64,000 nt of DNA. Origin: Arcuatula senhousia (Eukaryota; Mollusca; Bivalvia; Mytilida; Mytilidae). Within the stretch, counting starts at the first letter, position 1; each line of letters starts with the position of its first letter. Shown here piece by piece: positions 1-49,094 of the stretch. The position numbers were made by a program, and so were the translations under genes. Below the pieces are notes generated by a model that was not told where the DNA came from, made no database searches, and saw nothing but the letters and a program-made list of their open reading frames with translations. Location of the stretch: the NCBI GenBank assembly GCA_963971305.1, contig OZ020304.1, forward strand, positions 33,404,502-33,468,501, given 5' to 3'.

Positions 1-399
1 GTACAGCAAGACAAGCCGATGATTATTCTGTAGTTGTTTTGTTTCTTATTTTTGAATAGAAAATAATTAAAAAAAGCATGTGTGCTTCGACTCTCTTCTG
101 TATTAATGGAGGCTTTCTCAACGGTTTTGAACATTTTTTTTTCATGCAGGACCAATCATATCAAATTTACATTCAAAGAGAGAAAAAAGGGTAAACTGAC
201 AACAAACGTCCAAGATTTACATCAACGGACATGGACCTTTAATTTGCGCTGCTTTCAGCATAAAAGGGAACATCGCTTTAATAATTATAATATTATAAAA
301 AAAAACCCGAAATAATTAACAAGAATTAATTCTATAGCTTCTGGCATTATGCATTTGTAGCGGGCAGATAGTTCTGCGAGCTCCAGTAGCGAGAGAAGC

Positions 400-36637
<36,238 letters not shown>

Positions 36638-36703
36638 CAACAATTTAACTTTTTATGTTTATCATCGTTATTGTTTATATAAAACATGATTTTTTTTTGT
36701 TAA

Positions 36704-37091
36704 GGATGTTGGAGCTTTTGAGATTTTTTACTTTTTTTCGGAATTCTCGGGTTTTTTCCATCAAAATAAGGCAAAATTTTTTGCATGGTAACCCCAATTT
36801 TGCTTTTGTTTAAGGTCTTCTTAACATCATAAATATCTGTTTTACAAAATTTTGTCAAATTCTAATCACTTTTTCACAGGTTTAAGCAGCTAAACTATGC
36901 TAATGTTGAAGCTATGAAAAAAAAAAACAGAGAAAACCTTTTCCGGCCAAATTTTGAACTCTTGTTATCTTTAAAACAAGTATGGTAATCTATCAAAATT
37001 TTCACCTTATTTTGTATTTTCAATTATTCTCTTATGATTTAAGGCATAAATTTCAAAACCTCGTCACTTTGAAACTCACCCTCGAACATCC
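36704..37091. mobile_element. TTAA-flanked MITE, copy 2 (GGATG family)
   Basis: TTAA at 36700-36703 and 37092-37095; ends GGATGTT and AACATCC. Internal sequence aligns with 14206-14596 (shared CCATCAAAATA, ACAGAGAAAACCTTTTCC and CGCC/GGCCAAA stretches). It lies just after the stop of the chitin-binding exon and may be part of the 3-prime UTR. Confidence 0.8.
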
Positions 37092-37095
37092 TTAA

Positions 37096-40000
37096 AAGCA
37101 TAGTTACTTATAATTATTTAGAGAATGACAGGAATACTTATGCAAAATGTTAATTTTGAGGAGGCATTTATGTATATATGTAAATGTGTCACTAATGCAA
37201 TTTAATTCTTTAAAAAGTTACTAGACCCTTATGGGAAAAGTTACATCTATACTTTAAAACAATACAGTGAAAAAATTGCCTAAACGGTTTAGAAAATCTT
37301 TTTTTTTATTTCAAGAGGTGAATGACGAAAAAAAACAAACAAAACAACAACAAAAAAGTAACTAAACAAACAAACAGACGAAATCAAACAGAAATGACAT
37401 AAGTATTCATATCTAATAACTTTCTCATTCCCATTTTCCCCCTTTTTTAACTTCTGATTTTTAATTATTTTTGATCCAATGTCAACTGTCAAACGGACTA
37501 TATGTATTTCTGTCAGACTGCTCCATTAATTTAGGTCTCTCATTTAATGCCCCTTTTCATGCTTTTGTTTGTTATTTTATCATTTCAATCGATTGTATAG
37601 CGATTGTGCCAGTAAAATATCGCCGTTCTCTTCATCATGTTCATGTCACCTGAAAAGTTTTGCATAGCGACATATAGGAGTCATATTTCGCGCGTTACGT
37701 CGACTTCCGTCACAGTCTTTCGGAAAACTACAGGCCCCAGCCTTTTGATATTTGACATGCACTTTCTCCTATAGCATTATATGGCGAAGCGCGGTTCTAT
37801 GCCCGTAACTCATCTACTTCTTGTTATCCGAATCTTTTAAGACGCAGACGACATGCGTCTCCCATGGGAGACAACCATTCTAGTTTTATTCTTAAACGTT
37901 GTTTTTATATATCATATTTTTTGTTACCTCCATATATCATATTTATATATTATATGGCGACTAAACTTATGTTATTTTCATATATACTTTTATATACATG
38001 TATTCATAATCTTTTTTTTATTATGTTGTGAAATTTTTATCATTGTTTTACTTGTATGCTAATTGTTTAAGATCACACCATGATTTTCTAGGAAGATCTG
38101 AAAAAAAAAACATTTTATTTTTATTTTTGACAGTTTTCAATGAAATCACTATGACTAAATGTAAACTAAGTAGCTGTACTTGAAATTTAACCAAATCGTC
38201 CCTTTTCAATTGTTATCATAAGTTTACGCAATTTGGATTTTAATCTTTAGATCAATGTTGGTTTCTGTTTCCGCGTTTATATATTGTTACAAGTTAAAAA
38301 AGTTACAATAATTAAATCTATGTTTACTTAAGTGTTTGCCCATAAACGTGTATTTGAAACAAATGAATTATGTTTTGAATTTCATAATCCTGTTTCGAAG
38401 AAGAAGGGGTAAACTATTTTACCGTTTGTTCGTCCTTCCATTTGTCCGCTCGTCCCTTACAAATTTTCCATCGCATTTTTTCAAGCAAGTAGAAGACACA
38501 GAGGTCTGACATTTTGCATAAATTATATACAACATCTATTCTTCAGTACCATATAGTGTATAACGATTGTATGCTTTTGGTTCATCTACTTCGTGTTTAC
38601 CGAAAACTTAGATAAAATATTAATGGATATAACAGACAAAATCCGTCAAAGTTTTCTATACATAGCACAGGCATGACAGAGGTCTGAAATGTTGCATATT
38701 GTTGCTTTATTTTATAGTACAATATGGTGAGAGTATATAATTATCGTCCCTGACTTACGAATATAGTCCCTTAAAAATAGTGCCTGCTTTTAACAAATTG
38801 TCCTGGTAGATCCTTAAGAGTTATAGATACTCTAGTGGTACAATCTTACAGTTCATAGGTCCAATTAAGTGTCATAAAAATTTTGGAACTCAATTCCAAG
38901 TGCAAATTTGATTTTTTTACACTGGAAAAAGGAAAAAAAATAGGGCTTTCAAAGTGTGAAAAATTTTGACAACACAAATTTACGGTTTAGTCCTGGTTTG
39001 CCCACATTTGATTAGCTGTATAACCAGTTAAGTTAAATAAACAAAAAAGACAATAGGTGCACTGACCATAAAAACCTAAAGTCTATTCTATTTAAATAGG
39101 TACATAATTTACAAAAAGTATAATTTTTGTGCAATTTTCTGTTCAGAAAAAAAATTAAGGCAGTATTGATGTTCTGATTTTTAATGTTATGAGGTATATT
39201 TTTGCAATTAAAACAATCGACCTTAATAATTTTTGTGTTAAAATGTTAAAAAGAAATTAGTAAAAAAAACAAAGGAAACTGTATTTTATACAAATGTTAA
39301 ACATCTTATAAGTTTCACAATGAGATTATTGAAGCTTTTAATTTATAATTTTAAGACAATTTAATAATTTGTTAATAGATCTATACCAAGAGTATTTTTC
39401 TGACTGTCTAGGCCTAGGCTACAAGGGTATGCATCAGATAATCAAAGATAGTTATGATATGGCTAGATGTGAGTCTTTCACAATGAAATATTTTCAAAAT
39501 GAAGAAAAAAATCAACTTAGTTTATATGCACAATTATTGTAGATATATAGATGTATAAAAAAAATAACCGAAGATTTCTTAGAAATTTCCTTGCCCCATG
39601 TGTACTAGGGTTTATGTGGCAGTTTTGCATGGTATAATGTAAGCCGTGATCAGACTACAATTAGGAAAACCTGACTGCATACCATATAGTGGTGCACTAA
39701 GGTGGGAAAATTTCATGTTTCTTGCACGTTAAAGAACCCTGCTACTAGATGGACTTGTTAAAATTTGACTGTAGGATCTCAATGCAAGAGGCAAAATTGT
39801 CCGGTCCTACTCATCTCTACCGTTTCTTCAAGTGACAGTCGAAACTCATATCCACCTTGTGTCCCCATTCCCTCAACATGTTCATTTTATCACCTACTAC
39901 TTACATGTATAATAAATATTTTTTTAGTGAATTAAGAAATGGTTAATTCAAATATTCTTATTAAATGAGTGAAACTTAAGTTTAAAGGTAAAAAGTGTGC

Positions 40001-40682
40001 AACATATGCAAGTCCTTATCATCTACCCCTTGATAAGATGAGATTTACAAATGTTTGAATAGGACTATTTTAAAATCTGGTTCAGGATTCTAATTAGATG
40101 TCTCATAGTCATAAGAAATCTTAAAAAGTAACGCCCATGAGCCTCAAGATTATCATTTTAGTCAGTGTTATTTACCTAATATAAAAAGATCTTTATTTTT
40201 TTTAAATAATATTTCATAAAAATAAACTTAAAATATTTTTTTTCTCTTTTCTTTCAGAAATTAACCTTGATTTTTGTATGTACAATATTCAACAAATTCT
40301 ATGATAGACTATATGCCAAACTTTTATTTCTTTCATGTTTTAAAATACAGGTGAAAAATCAGACTATAATTTCAAGAAATAAACTATAATTGCTAAAACA
40401 ACAAAACACCTTATGTTTGTATATGCCCCTAATTAAAAGTGGGCAAACCAGGATGACACCAAATTTACTAACTTTCCCTGCTTGAAGCCAGTCCAATATC
40501 TTTTAGTCTAATGGCAAGGAACATTTAGCATAAAAGTTTGCATGCATGCATTGTACATTTTTTTTTTAATTTTCAAAAATGCTATAAAAGAAATGCATTG
40601 TTTGAGATTAAAAATGTTGTTTTTTTTTGTTTTCCTTTCCTAATTAAAAGGGTTTCGTGTGAGAAATCACAAAATTCTTATA
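37096..40682. other. Intergenic, no gene seen
   Basis: AT-rich. A palindrome GTCTCCCATGGGAGAC lies at 37857-37872. A dispersed repeat-like tract (GCACGTTAAAGAACCCTGCT) lies at 39590-39900. No convincing exon. Confidence 0.5.
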
Positions 40683-40686
40683 ATAT

Positions 40687-42390
40687 TGTAACGACCCGCC
40701 AAGGTACGTTACGACAGAACTTGGTTGACTGGATGTATAGATGAAGTCTTAGACTCAATGACTTATATGAGACTCAAAACTCTGGAGTCGTGCTAGACTC
40801 GAGACTCAAGAGACCCCTTACTTGACTTCATTCAAATGGCTATGAAAGACAATAATTCGTAAAAGTTAATGATTTATTAGATAAAATAATTTAAACAGTA
40901 AACAATTTAATTTACAAATATTAAACGTCAAATATGTATAAGTAAGAAAGTATTTTCAACCATTAAAGAGAATAGTATTATTTTGATACAATTGCCAAAC
41001 AATTAAATGATAGAAACGCCGTGCCGTTTAGGTATTTGAATGAGATTAGATTGACTGAGTCAGCAGATTGATATAGTTAAGTCTTCTGAAAGACTTAAAG
41101 AATACTGTATTTGAGTTTACTTTGTATACTCAGAGTTCGCAGAGACTTTGATATTAAAGTGAGTCCTCACAAGACTCCTTGAGTCTCTTTTAACGGAGTT
41201 CTTTAAAAGTCTCCTTGAGTCTTTTAACGGAGTTCTTTAAAAGTCTCCTTGAGTCGTCTTGTGAGTCTCTTTTATCGGAGTTCTTTAAAAGTCTCCTTGA
41301 GTCGTCTTGTGAGTCTCTTTTAACGGAGTTCTTCAAAAGCAGTGATTCCAAAGGTATTTCGGTCATTACTGGACCGAACATCAGTTATACAAATTTTTTA
41401 CTAACATTCCAGTATAAAAAATTACAAATTATTACTGGACCAAACCCATTTTTACCGGACATTTGGTTCGGTCCGATGGACCTTCGGAATCACTGCAAAA
41501 GTCTCCTTGAGTCGTCTTCAGATACAGTCTTTTTAAAGACTTTGATACTGGAGTCCTTTTAGGTTCCATCTGGAGAAGATTTATATTTAACGACCATTTC
41601 AGGTCGGAGTTGGCCTAGGGCCACAACTGAAGGAACCCGTCATCCTCGCCGCTATTTATACTACGACGTCATTTCTGATTGGTCAATTGAAAATCTCATT
41701 CACGGCAGTGTTTACAAATGGCGTTGGATTTGCACTTTGTGTTTCTTTGATACCCGAAAATCGTTATTTACAACAAAATAAATGCTTCTACAATTAAAGT
41801 GATAATTCTAACATAACATACCTGTCTTGGATAATATTATAACAAAGTGATAGGATTTTGCATTCATTAGAAATACAATAAAAGGTAAGATGAAGCGTGA
41901 CTCAATGTGAAAATATGATCGTAAAAATGACGTTTTCTGTTCCTACATTGTTGTGCAAGTTATTAAAAGATCTAAAACCTTTTACATAGTTAGAAATGCA
42001 AAACACCAGTAACATTTTAAGACCAAAACGATCTAATTAGGTGAAATATTGTTAAAATGATGCAATATGTATGGTACATGAAAAACACCTATTGAAAACG
42101 TAAGCAAAACGTAAGTAAGTCGTACGTTGTATCTGTAAACAGACCTCAAACATGATTATACTCTTATAAATTAATAACCAGTTGACAAATAAATAATAAG
42201 TTAAACAACTATTCTGTAATAACTCGAAAAAGTATTAAAACTTTAAGGTAATATGCCATTTTTTTTAAATACGGAAAATGAAAGTAAAATCTAAAAATAG
42301 TATAACTTCAAATGTAAACAATATGTTTTGACGTTGAAATAGACAAGCATAACATGAAACTTGTGAACACTGAAAGTCAAAATCGATACA
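40687..42390 (-). repeat. LTR1 (carries a MITE)
   Basis: TGTAACGACC at the left and AATCGATACA at the right. It is interrupted at 41340 by a 156-bp MITE plus duplicated CAAAAG. It also differs from LTR2 and LTR3 by a substitution in the CGCCGCT(A/G)TTTATAC segment. A minisatellite of AGTCTCCTTGAGTC-containing units fills about 41190-41520. Confidence 0.9.
41340..41495. mobile_element. 156-bp MITE inserted in LTR1
   Basis: The ends CAGTGATTCC and GGAATCACTG are inverted copies, and similarity continues inward (AAGGT, GGACCGAAC). CAAAAG flanks both sides (41334-41339 and 41496-41501) and is present once at the matching site in LTR2 and LTR3, giving two preserved empty sites. The 6-bp duplication does not settle a superfamily. 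Confidence 0.88.
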
Positions 42391-42754
42391 TTGCCCCACC
42401 TTTAAAAATTTGTTCGTCCTCGAACAAGCAATACTAATATGAATTGGTAAAATAATAACATGAACAACTCTTACGAACAATTAAGTCTACCAAAAAAATT
42501 CTAAATGTTAAGAACTGAAGGTAAATAAACCACAATATTAAACTTTAAAATACAAAATGTATACATTTTGGTCAATCATAAAATCAAGTCACACATAAAA
42601 CATTAAAACACTTAAACATTAACATAAATTGTCCATATAAACAGTGCAGTTATCCTCCAGAAAGCCTCCTAAACTGTATTTGTCACCATTAAAAGTCTTC
42701 TGCCAACAGTATCTATTTGCCGCTGTACATCTTTCTGTAAATCAGGGCGAATGT

Positions 42755-42885
42755 AAGTGCATGTATCGACTTTCACCTACAACACAGTTAAAGTTACACG
42801 TTTTCCATTTATAAGCCTTTCACCTACAGCACAGTGAAAGCAAATGTTTAATACGACTTTCACCTACAACACAGTGAAAGCCATA
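42755..42885. repeat. Hairpin-forming CTTTCAC...GTGAAAG repeats in internal region 1
   Basis: Three copies of a CTTTCACCTACARCACAGT motif; at least two can fold as 7-bp stems (CTTTCAC with GTGAAAG). An identical set lies at about 46878-47008 in the second unit. Function unknown. Confidence 0.6.
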
Positions 42886-43320
42886 TATAAGTTAGTGTTC
42901 ATTTTGCTTCTCCTGGACATCAATCATCACTTCAAACAGGTTGATCAAGCCTGGTGGAAGTTAACCAATGGAGTGCTTGCACATCTCATATTCAAGTTCA
43001 ATTTACTGACATTTTTACAAGTTTCTATTTCAGAACCGGACATGAACCAAATATGTCGCAAACAGTATATCAGACTGCACACCAAACGCTGATAACATTG
43101 TAGCTGGACACGTTTCTTTATATGTCACATTGTTTGCCAGCAAATAAAGATATTTGAATATACACTTCTTATTTCTTGCCTCTATCATGTCTATAAATTC
43201 ATGTATTGATTTTAATACACTACTAGAAAAAATTGTTTCGACAATAAACATTTTAAAATGCATATGAACAATGTATGATCCTTGACAAACTCCATGCCTC
43301 TTTTTGAAAGAATAGCAATG

Positions 43321-44604
43321 CTATTTTCTTGATTTTAAGTATAAGTGGCATGTTTTCTGTTTGTGGCCACTTTTTCTGCAAAATAGACATACTTTATCTT
43401 TGTTTTTGATATTTACTGAAGGTTTGCACCTTCTAATAAGATCTTCATTTCTTTCAGGATTTAAAATTTCTGAATCAGTTTTCACTTGAAATTCTTCTGA
43501 TTTACCAGAAGCAACTTTAAGTGCTTCAAAATATGATCCATACTTCAGGCAAATTTGTAAACATTCTTCGATTGTTGAAGGGTTATGTCTTAGAGTTTCC
43601 CATTTTAATTGAAATTCATCAAGTGAATTAATAAAACAATCCATCTCTAACTCTCTTCTAAAGATAGGTGGGAAAGATGGAAAAGCTTTCCTAGTGACAC
43701 GCTTAACGTCCTGTGCTAGTTCTTGTAATGTCTGATTATTTTGTCTATGCATGTTTCGCCAATGTAACCTGTGAACCATTTCTAAGCCACTTGGGTCATA
43801 TCTCTCTGTTAAAGCAGAAACAATATCTGTGTATGATGTACGTTGCTCTAGTGACAAATTAGACAGAACCATTAGAGCTGATCCGCGTAAGCTAATAGCT
43901 AAATAAAAAGCTTTCAGTTCTGGAATCCACCCATTGAACTTTGATAAAATATCAAAATAAGTCATGTAGTCTTCCCAATTAGTGGTACCATCAAATATTT
44001 CAATCTTTTCACAAAAAGATCTACTAGATATCTCTGTACTGACATCATTCCGGAAATGATCAACATTTTGCGTACCCATGACATCAGGCGGTGCCAATGC
44101 ATTCCTGCACCCAACTGAGCCATCCTTATTTAAACCTAGATCAGGCGGTACCAAGCTGCACTTGAACCCAACAGATCTAGAACCCTTGTCATTTGTAATG
44201 AGATCAGGCGGCACTAAGTTACCGGTATACTCAAGCCCAACAGTCTCATTTACCCCTGTAGTTTCAGGAGATATCGAGCTAAACTCGAACCCAACTGAAT
44301 AACTACTATTTGAACCAGCATATAAAAATTGTGTCCTGGCACCATCACACTTGCCGTGTTGGTCAACAGGTCTCTTAAAATTATCCTCACCATTTTCGAC
44401 CACAAGTTGAGACGTCGGTTGCTCAAGATAGTGCGGTCGCAGGACATAAGATGATAATTGAGGCGCCTGATTAGCACTTATTCCCGACCCATCCCTAACT
44501 GAGACATCAACCGAAATGTCAACTTGAGAATGTGTCTTTCTTAACATCTCATTTGAACATGTAGCGTTCTTCATAAACTTCGATTCATCGTGTGACACAT
44601 TCAT
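43321..44604 (-). CDS. Gag-like protein, copy 1
   Basis: A 427-residue reading frame, read on the minus strand. Residues 1-200 are polar and include three related segments ending in VPPDL or APPDV. Residues from about 201 to 370 resemble the retrotransposon Gag capsid region (start IEIFDGTTNWEDY, later LTERYDP and HRLHWRNM). A CCHC zinc knuckle closes the protein (C406, C409, H414, C419). It would package element RNA. No frame downstream encodes pol; about 930 bases of non-coding sequence separate its stop from LTR1. It is intact, which suggests recent activity with enzymes supplied in trans. Confidence 0.85.
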   Translation of the reverse strand: MNVSHDESKFMKNATCSNEMLRKTHSQVDISVDVSVRDGSGISANQAPQLSSYVLRPHYLEQPTSQLVVENGEDNFKRPVDQHGKCDGARTQFLYAGSNSSYSVGFEFSSISPETTGVNETVGLEYTGNLVPPDLITNDKGSRSVGFKCSLVPPDLGLNKDGSVGCRNALAPPDVMGTQNVDHFRNDVSTEISSRSFCEKIEIFDGTTNWEDYMTYFDILSKFNGWIPELKAFYLAISLRGSALMVLSNLSLEQRTSYTDIVSALTERYDPSGLEMVHRLHWRNMHRQNNQTLQELAQDVKRVTRKAFPSFPPIFRRELEMDCFINSLDEFQLKWETLRHNPSTIEECLQICLKYGSYFEALKVASGKSEEFQVKTDSEILNPERNEDLIRRCKPSVNIKNKDKVCLFCRKSGHKQKTCHLYLKSRK

Positions 44605-44971
44605 GATATTTGTTTCTATAATTGTTTTTCACTGCAGTTGAAAATTTCTGGATTTGGATGTTAAGAAGCAGAATACTGTTTTTCTAAAATATTGCAGTTA
44701 CTTGATTCCTTTATAATGATCTTTCATGTATGACTATCGTGACATCTGAAAGTTTTGATTGCAATTGATCAGATGTTTGAATAACCCGCATCCTTGACTG
44801 ATAGATATTTTCACTACATGTTTGATATGTGTTTGCCAACAAATGCGGGGAGTTGTGACCCGTGTAGATGTATCTCAGATTGAACTGTCAGTTGTTCTGC
44901 AAAATAATAAAACCTAGCTCTGTCAAAGATATCCACTATTGGAACAGTGGATCCCCACAATGGCCACCAAA

Positions 44972-46513
44972 TGTAACGACCCGCCAAGGTACGTTACGAC
45001 AGAACTTGGTTGACTGGATGTATAGATGAAGTCTTAGACTCAATGACTTATATGAGACTCAAAACTCTGGAGTCGTGCTAGACTCGAGACTCAAGAGACC
45101 CCTTACTTGACTTCATTCAAATGGCTATGAAAGACAATAATTCGTAAAAGTTAATGATTTATTAGATAAAATAATTTAAACAGTAAACAATTTAATTTAC
45201 AAATATTAAACGTCAAATATGTATAAGTAAGAAAGTATTTTCAACCATTAAAGAGAATAGTATTATTTTGATACAATTGCCAAACAATTAAATGATAGAA
45301 ACGCCGTGCCGTTTAGGTATTTGAATGAGATTAGATTGACTGAGTCAGCAGATTGATATAGTTAAGTCTTCTGAAAGACTTAAAGAATACTGTATTTGAG
45401 TTTACTTTGTATACTCAGAGTTCGCAGAGACTTTGATATTAAAGTGAGTCCTCACAAGACTCCTTGAGTCTCTTTTAACGGAGTTCTTTAAAAGTCTCCT
45501 TGAGTCTTTTAACGGAGTTCTTTAAAAGTCTCCTTGAGTCGTCTTGTGAGTCTCTTTTATCGGAGTTCTTTAAAAGTCTCCTTGAGTCGTCTTGTGAGTC
45601 TCTTTTAACGGAGTTCTTCAAAAGTCTCCTTGAGTCGTCTTCAGATACAGTCTTTTTAAAGACTTTGATACTGGAGTCCTTTTAGGTTCCATCTGGAGAA
45701 GATTTATATTTAACGACCATTTCAGGTCGGAGTTGGCCTAGGGCCACAACTGAAGGAACCCGTCATCCTCGCCGCTGTTTATACTACGACGTCATTTCTG
45801 ATTGGTCAATTGAAAATCTCATTCACGGCAGTGTTTACAAATGGCGTTGGATTTGCACTTTGTGTTTCTTTGATACCCGAAAATCGTTATTTACAACAAA
45901 ATAAATGCTTCTACAATTAAAGTGATAATTCTAACATAACATACCTGTCTTGGATAATATTATAACAAAGTGATAGGATTTTGCATTCATTAGAAATACA
46001 ATAAAAGGTAAGATGAAGCGTGACTCAATGTGAAAATATGATCGTAAAAATGACGTTTTCTGTTCCTACATTGTTGTGCAAGTTATTAAAAGATCTAAAA
46101 CCTTTTACATAGTTAGAAATGCAAAACACCAGTAACATTTTAAGACCAAAACGATCTAATTAGGTGAAATATTGTTAAAATGATGCAATATGTATGGTAC
46201 ATGAAAAACACCTATTGAAAACGTAAGCAAAACGTAAGTAAGTCGTACGTTGTATCTGTAAACAGACCTCAAACATGATTATACTCTTATAAATTAATAA
46301 CCAGTTGACAAATAAATAATAAGTTAAACAACTATTCTGTAATAACTCGAAAAAGTATTAAAACTTTAAGGTAATATGCCATTTTTTTTAAATACGGAAA
46401 ATGAAAGTAAAATCTAAAAATAGTATAACTTCAAATGTAAACAATATGTTTTGACGTTGAAATAGACAAGCATAACATGAAACTTGTGAACACTGAAAGT
46501 CAAAATCGATACA
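44972..46513 (-). repeat. LTR2 (shared, central)
   Basis: 1542 bp with TGTA...TACA ends, joined directly to both internal regions. It serves as the LTR of both units. It contains the same AGTCTCCTTGAGTC minisatellite (about 45475-45650) without the MITE. Confidence 0.9.
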
Positions 46514-47443
46514 TTGCCCCACCTTTAAAAATTTGTTCGTCCTCGAACAAGCAATACTAATATGAATTGGTAAAATAATAACATGAACAACTCTTACGAA
46601 CAATTAAGTCTACCAAAAAAATTCTAAATGTTAAGAACTGAAGGTAAATAAACCACAATATTAAACTTTAAAATACAAAATGTATACATTTTGGTCAATC
46701 ATAAAATCAAGTCACACATAAAACATTAAAACACTTAAACATTAACATAAATTGTCCATATAAACAGTGCAGTTATCCTCCAGAAAGCCTCCTAAACTGT
46801 ATTTGTCACCATTAAAAGTCTTCTGCCAACAGTATCTATTTGCCGCTGTACATCTTTCTGTAAATCAGGGCGAATGTAAGTGCATGTATCGACTTTCACC
46901 TACAACACAGTTAAAGTTACACGTTTTCCATTTATAAGCCTTTCACCTACAGCACAGTGAAAGCAAATGTTTAATACGACTTTCACCTACAACACAGTGA
47001 AAGCCATATATAAGTTAGTGTTCATTTTGCTTCTCCTGGACATCAATCATCACTTCAAACAGGTTGATCAAGCCTGGTGGAAGTTAACCAATGGAGTGCT
47101 TGCACATCTCATATTCAAGTTCAATTTACTGACATTTTTACAAGTTTCTATTTCAGAACCGGACATGAACCAAATATGTCGCAAACAGTATATCAGACTG
47201 CACACCAAACGCTGATAACATTGTAGCTGGACACGTTTCTTTATATGTCACATTGTTTGCCAGCAAATAAAGATATTTGAATATACACTTCTTATTTCTT
47301 GCCTCTATCATGTCTATAAATTCATGTATTGATTTTAATACACTACTAGAAAAAATTGTTTCGACAATAAACATTTTAAAATGCATATGAACAATGTATG
47401 ATCCTTGACAAACTCCATGCCTCTTTTTGAAAGAATAGCAATG

Positions 47444-48727
47444 CTATTTTCTTGATTTTAAGTATAAGTGGCATGTTTTCTGTTTGTGGCCACTTTTTCT
47501 GCAAAATAGACATACTTTATCTTTGTTTTTGATATTTACTGAAGGTTTGCACCTTCTAATAAGATCTTCATTTCTTTCAGGATTTAAAATTTCTGAATCA
47601 GTTTTCACTTGAAATTCTTCTGATTTACCAGAAGCAACTTTAAGTGCTTCAAAATATGATCCATACTTCAGGCAAATTTGTAAACATTCTTCGATTGTTG
47701 AAGGGTTATGTCTTAGAGTTTCCCATTTTAATTGAAATTCATCAAGTGAATTAATAAAACAATCCATCTCTAACTCTCTTCTAAAGATAGGTGGGAAAGA
47801 TGGAAAAGCTTTCCTAGTGACACGCTTAACGTCCTGTGCTAGTTCTTGTAATGTCTGATTATTTTGTCTATGCATGTTTCGCCAATGTAACCTGTGAACC
47901 ATTTCTAAGCCACTTGGGTCATACCTCTCTGTTAAAGCAGAAACAATATCTGTGTATGATGTACGTTGCTCTAGTGACAAATTAGACAGAACCATTAGAG
48001 CTGATCCGCGTAAGCTAATAGCTAAATAAAAAGCTTTCAGTTCTGGAATCCACCCATTGAACTTTGATAAAATATCAAAATAAGTCATGTAGTCTTCCCA
48101 ATTAGTGGTACCATCAAATATTTCAATCTTTTCACAAAAAGATCTACTAGATATCTCTGTACTGACATCATTCCGGAAATGATCAACATTTTGCGTACCC
48201 ATGACATCAGGCGGTGCCAATGCATTCCTGCACCCAACTGAGCCATCCTTATTTAAACCTAGATCAGGCGGTACCAAGCTGCACTTGAACCCAACAGATC
48301 TAGAACCCTTGTCTTTTGTAATGAGATCAGGCGGCACTAAGTTACCGGTATACTCAAGCCCAACAGTCTCATTTACCCCTGTAGTTTCAGGAGATATCGA
48401 GCTAAACTCGAACCCAACTGAATAACTACTATTTGAACCAGCATATAAAAATTGTGTCCTGGCACCATCACACTTGCCGTGTTGGTCAACAGGTCTCTTA
48501 AAATTATCCTCACCATTTTCGACCACAAGTTGAGACGTCGGTTGCTCAAGATAGTGCGGTCGCAGGACATAAGATGATAATTGAGGCGCCTGATTAGCAC
48601 TTATTCCCGACCCATCCCTAACTGAGACATCAACCGAAATGTCAACTTGAGAATGTGTCTTTCTTAACATCTCATTTGAACATGTAGCGTTCTTCATAAA
48701 CTTCGATTCATCGTGTGACACATTCAT
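47444..48727 (-). CDS. Gag-like protein, copy 2
   Basis: Same length and layout as the copy at 43321-44604. I noted one amino-acid difference (N138 in copy 1, K138 here) and one silent change. The frame is intact and ends in the same CCHC knuckle. Confidence 0.85.
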   Translation of the reverse strand: MNVSHDESKFMKNATCSNEMLRKTHSQVDISVDVSVRDGSGISANQAPQLSSYVLRPHYLEQPTSQLVVENGEDNFKRPVDQHGKCDGARTQFLYAGSNSSYSVGFEFSSISPETTGVNETVGLEYTGNLVPPDLITKDKGSRSVGFKCSLVPPDLGLNKDGSVGCRNALAPPDVMGTQNVDHFRNDVSTEISSRSFCEKIEIFDGTTNWEDYMTYFDILSKFNGWIPELKAFYLAISLRGSALMVLSNLSLEQRTSYTDIVSALTERYDPSGLEMVHRLHWRNMHRQNNQTLQELAQDVKRVTRKAFPSFPPIFRRELEMDCFINSLDEFQLKWETLRHNPSTIEECLQICLKYGSYFEALKVASGKSEEFQVKTDSEILNPERNEDLIRRCKPSVNIKNKDKVCLFCRKSGHKQKTCHLYLKSRK

Positions 48728-49094
48728 GATATTTGTTTCTATAATTGTTTTTCACTGCAGTTGAAAATTTCTGGATTTGGATGTTAAGAAGCAGAATACT
48801 GTTTTTCTAAAATATTGCAGTTACTTGATTCCTTTATAATGATCTTTCATGTATGACTATCGTGACATCTGAAAGTTTTGATTGCAATTGATCAGATGTT
48901 TGAATAACCCGCATCCTTGACTGATAGATATTTTCACTACATGTTTGATATGTGTTTGCCAACAAATGCGGGGAGTTGTGACCCGTGTAGATGTATCTCA
49001 GATTGAACTGTCAGTTGTTCTGCAAAATAATAAAACCTAGCTCTGTCAAAGATATCCACTATTGGAACAGTGGATCCCCACAATGGCCACCAAA

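Noticed and set aside
41215..41562. Frame with repeated FFKSLLESSCESLL
   Set aside because: It is the LTR minisatellite read in one frame, and it crosses the MITE.
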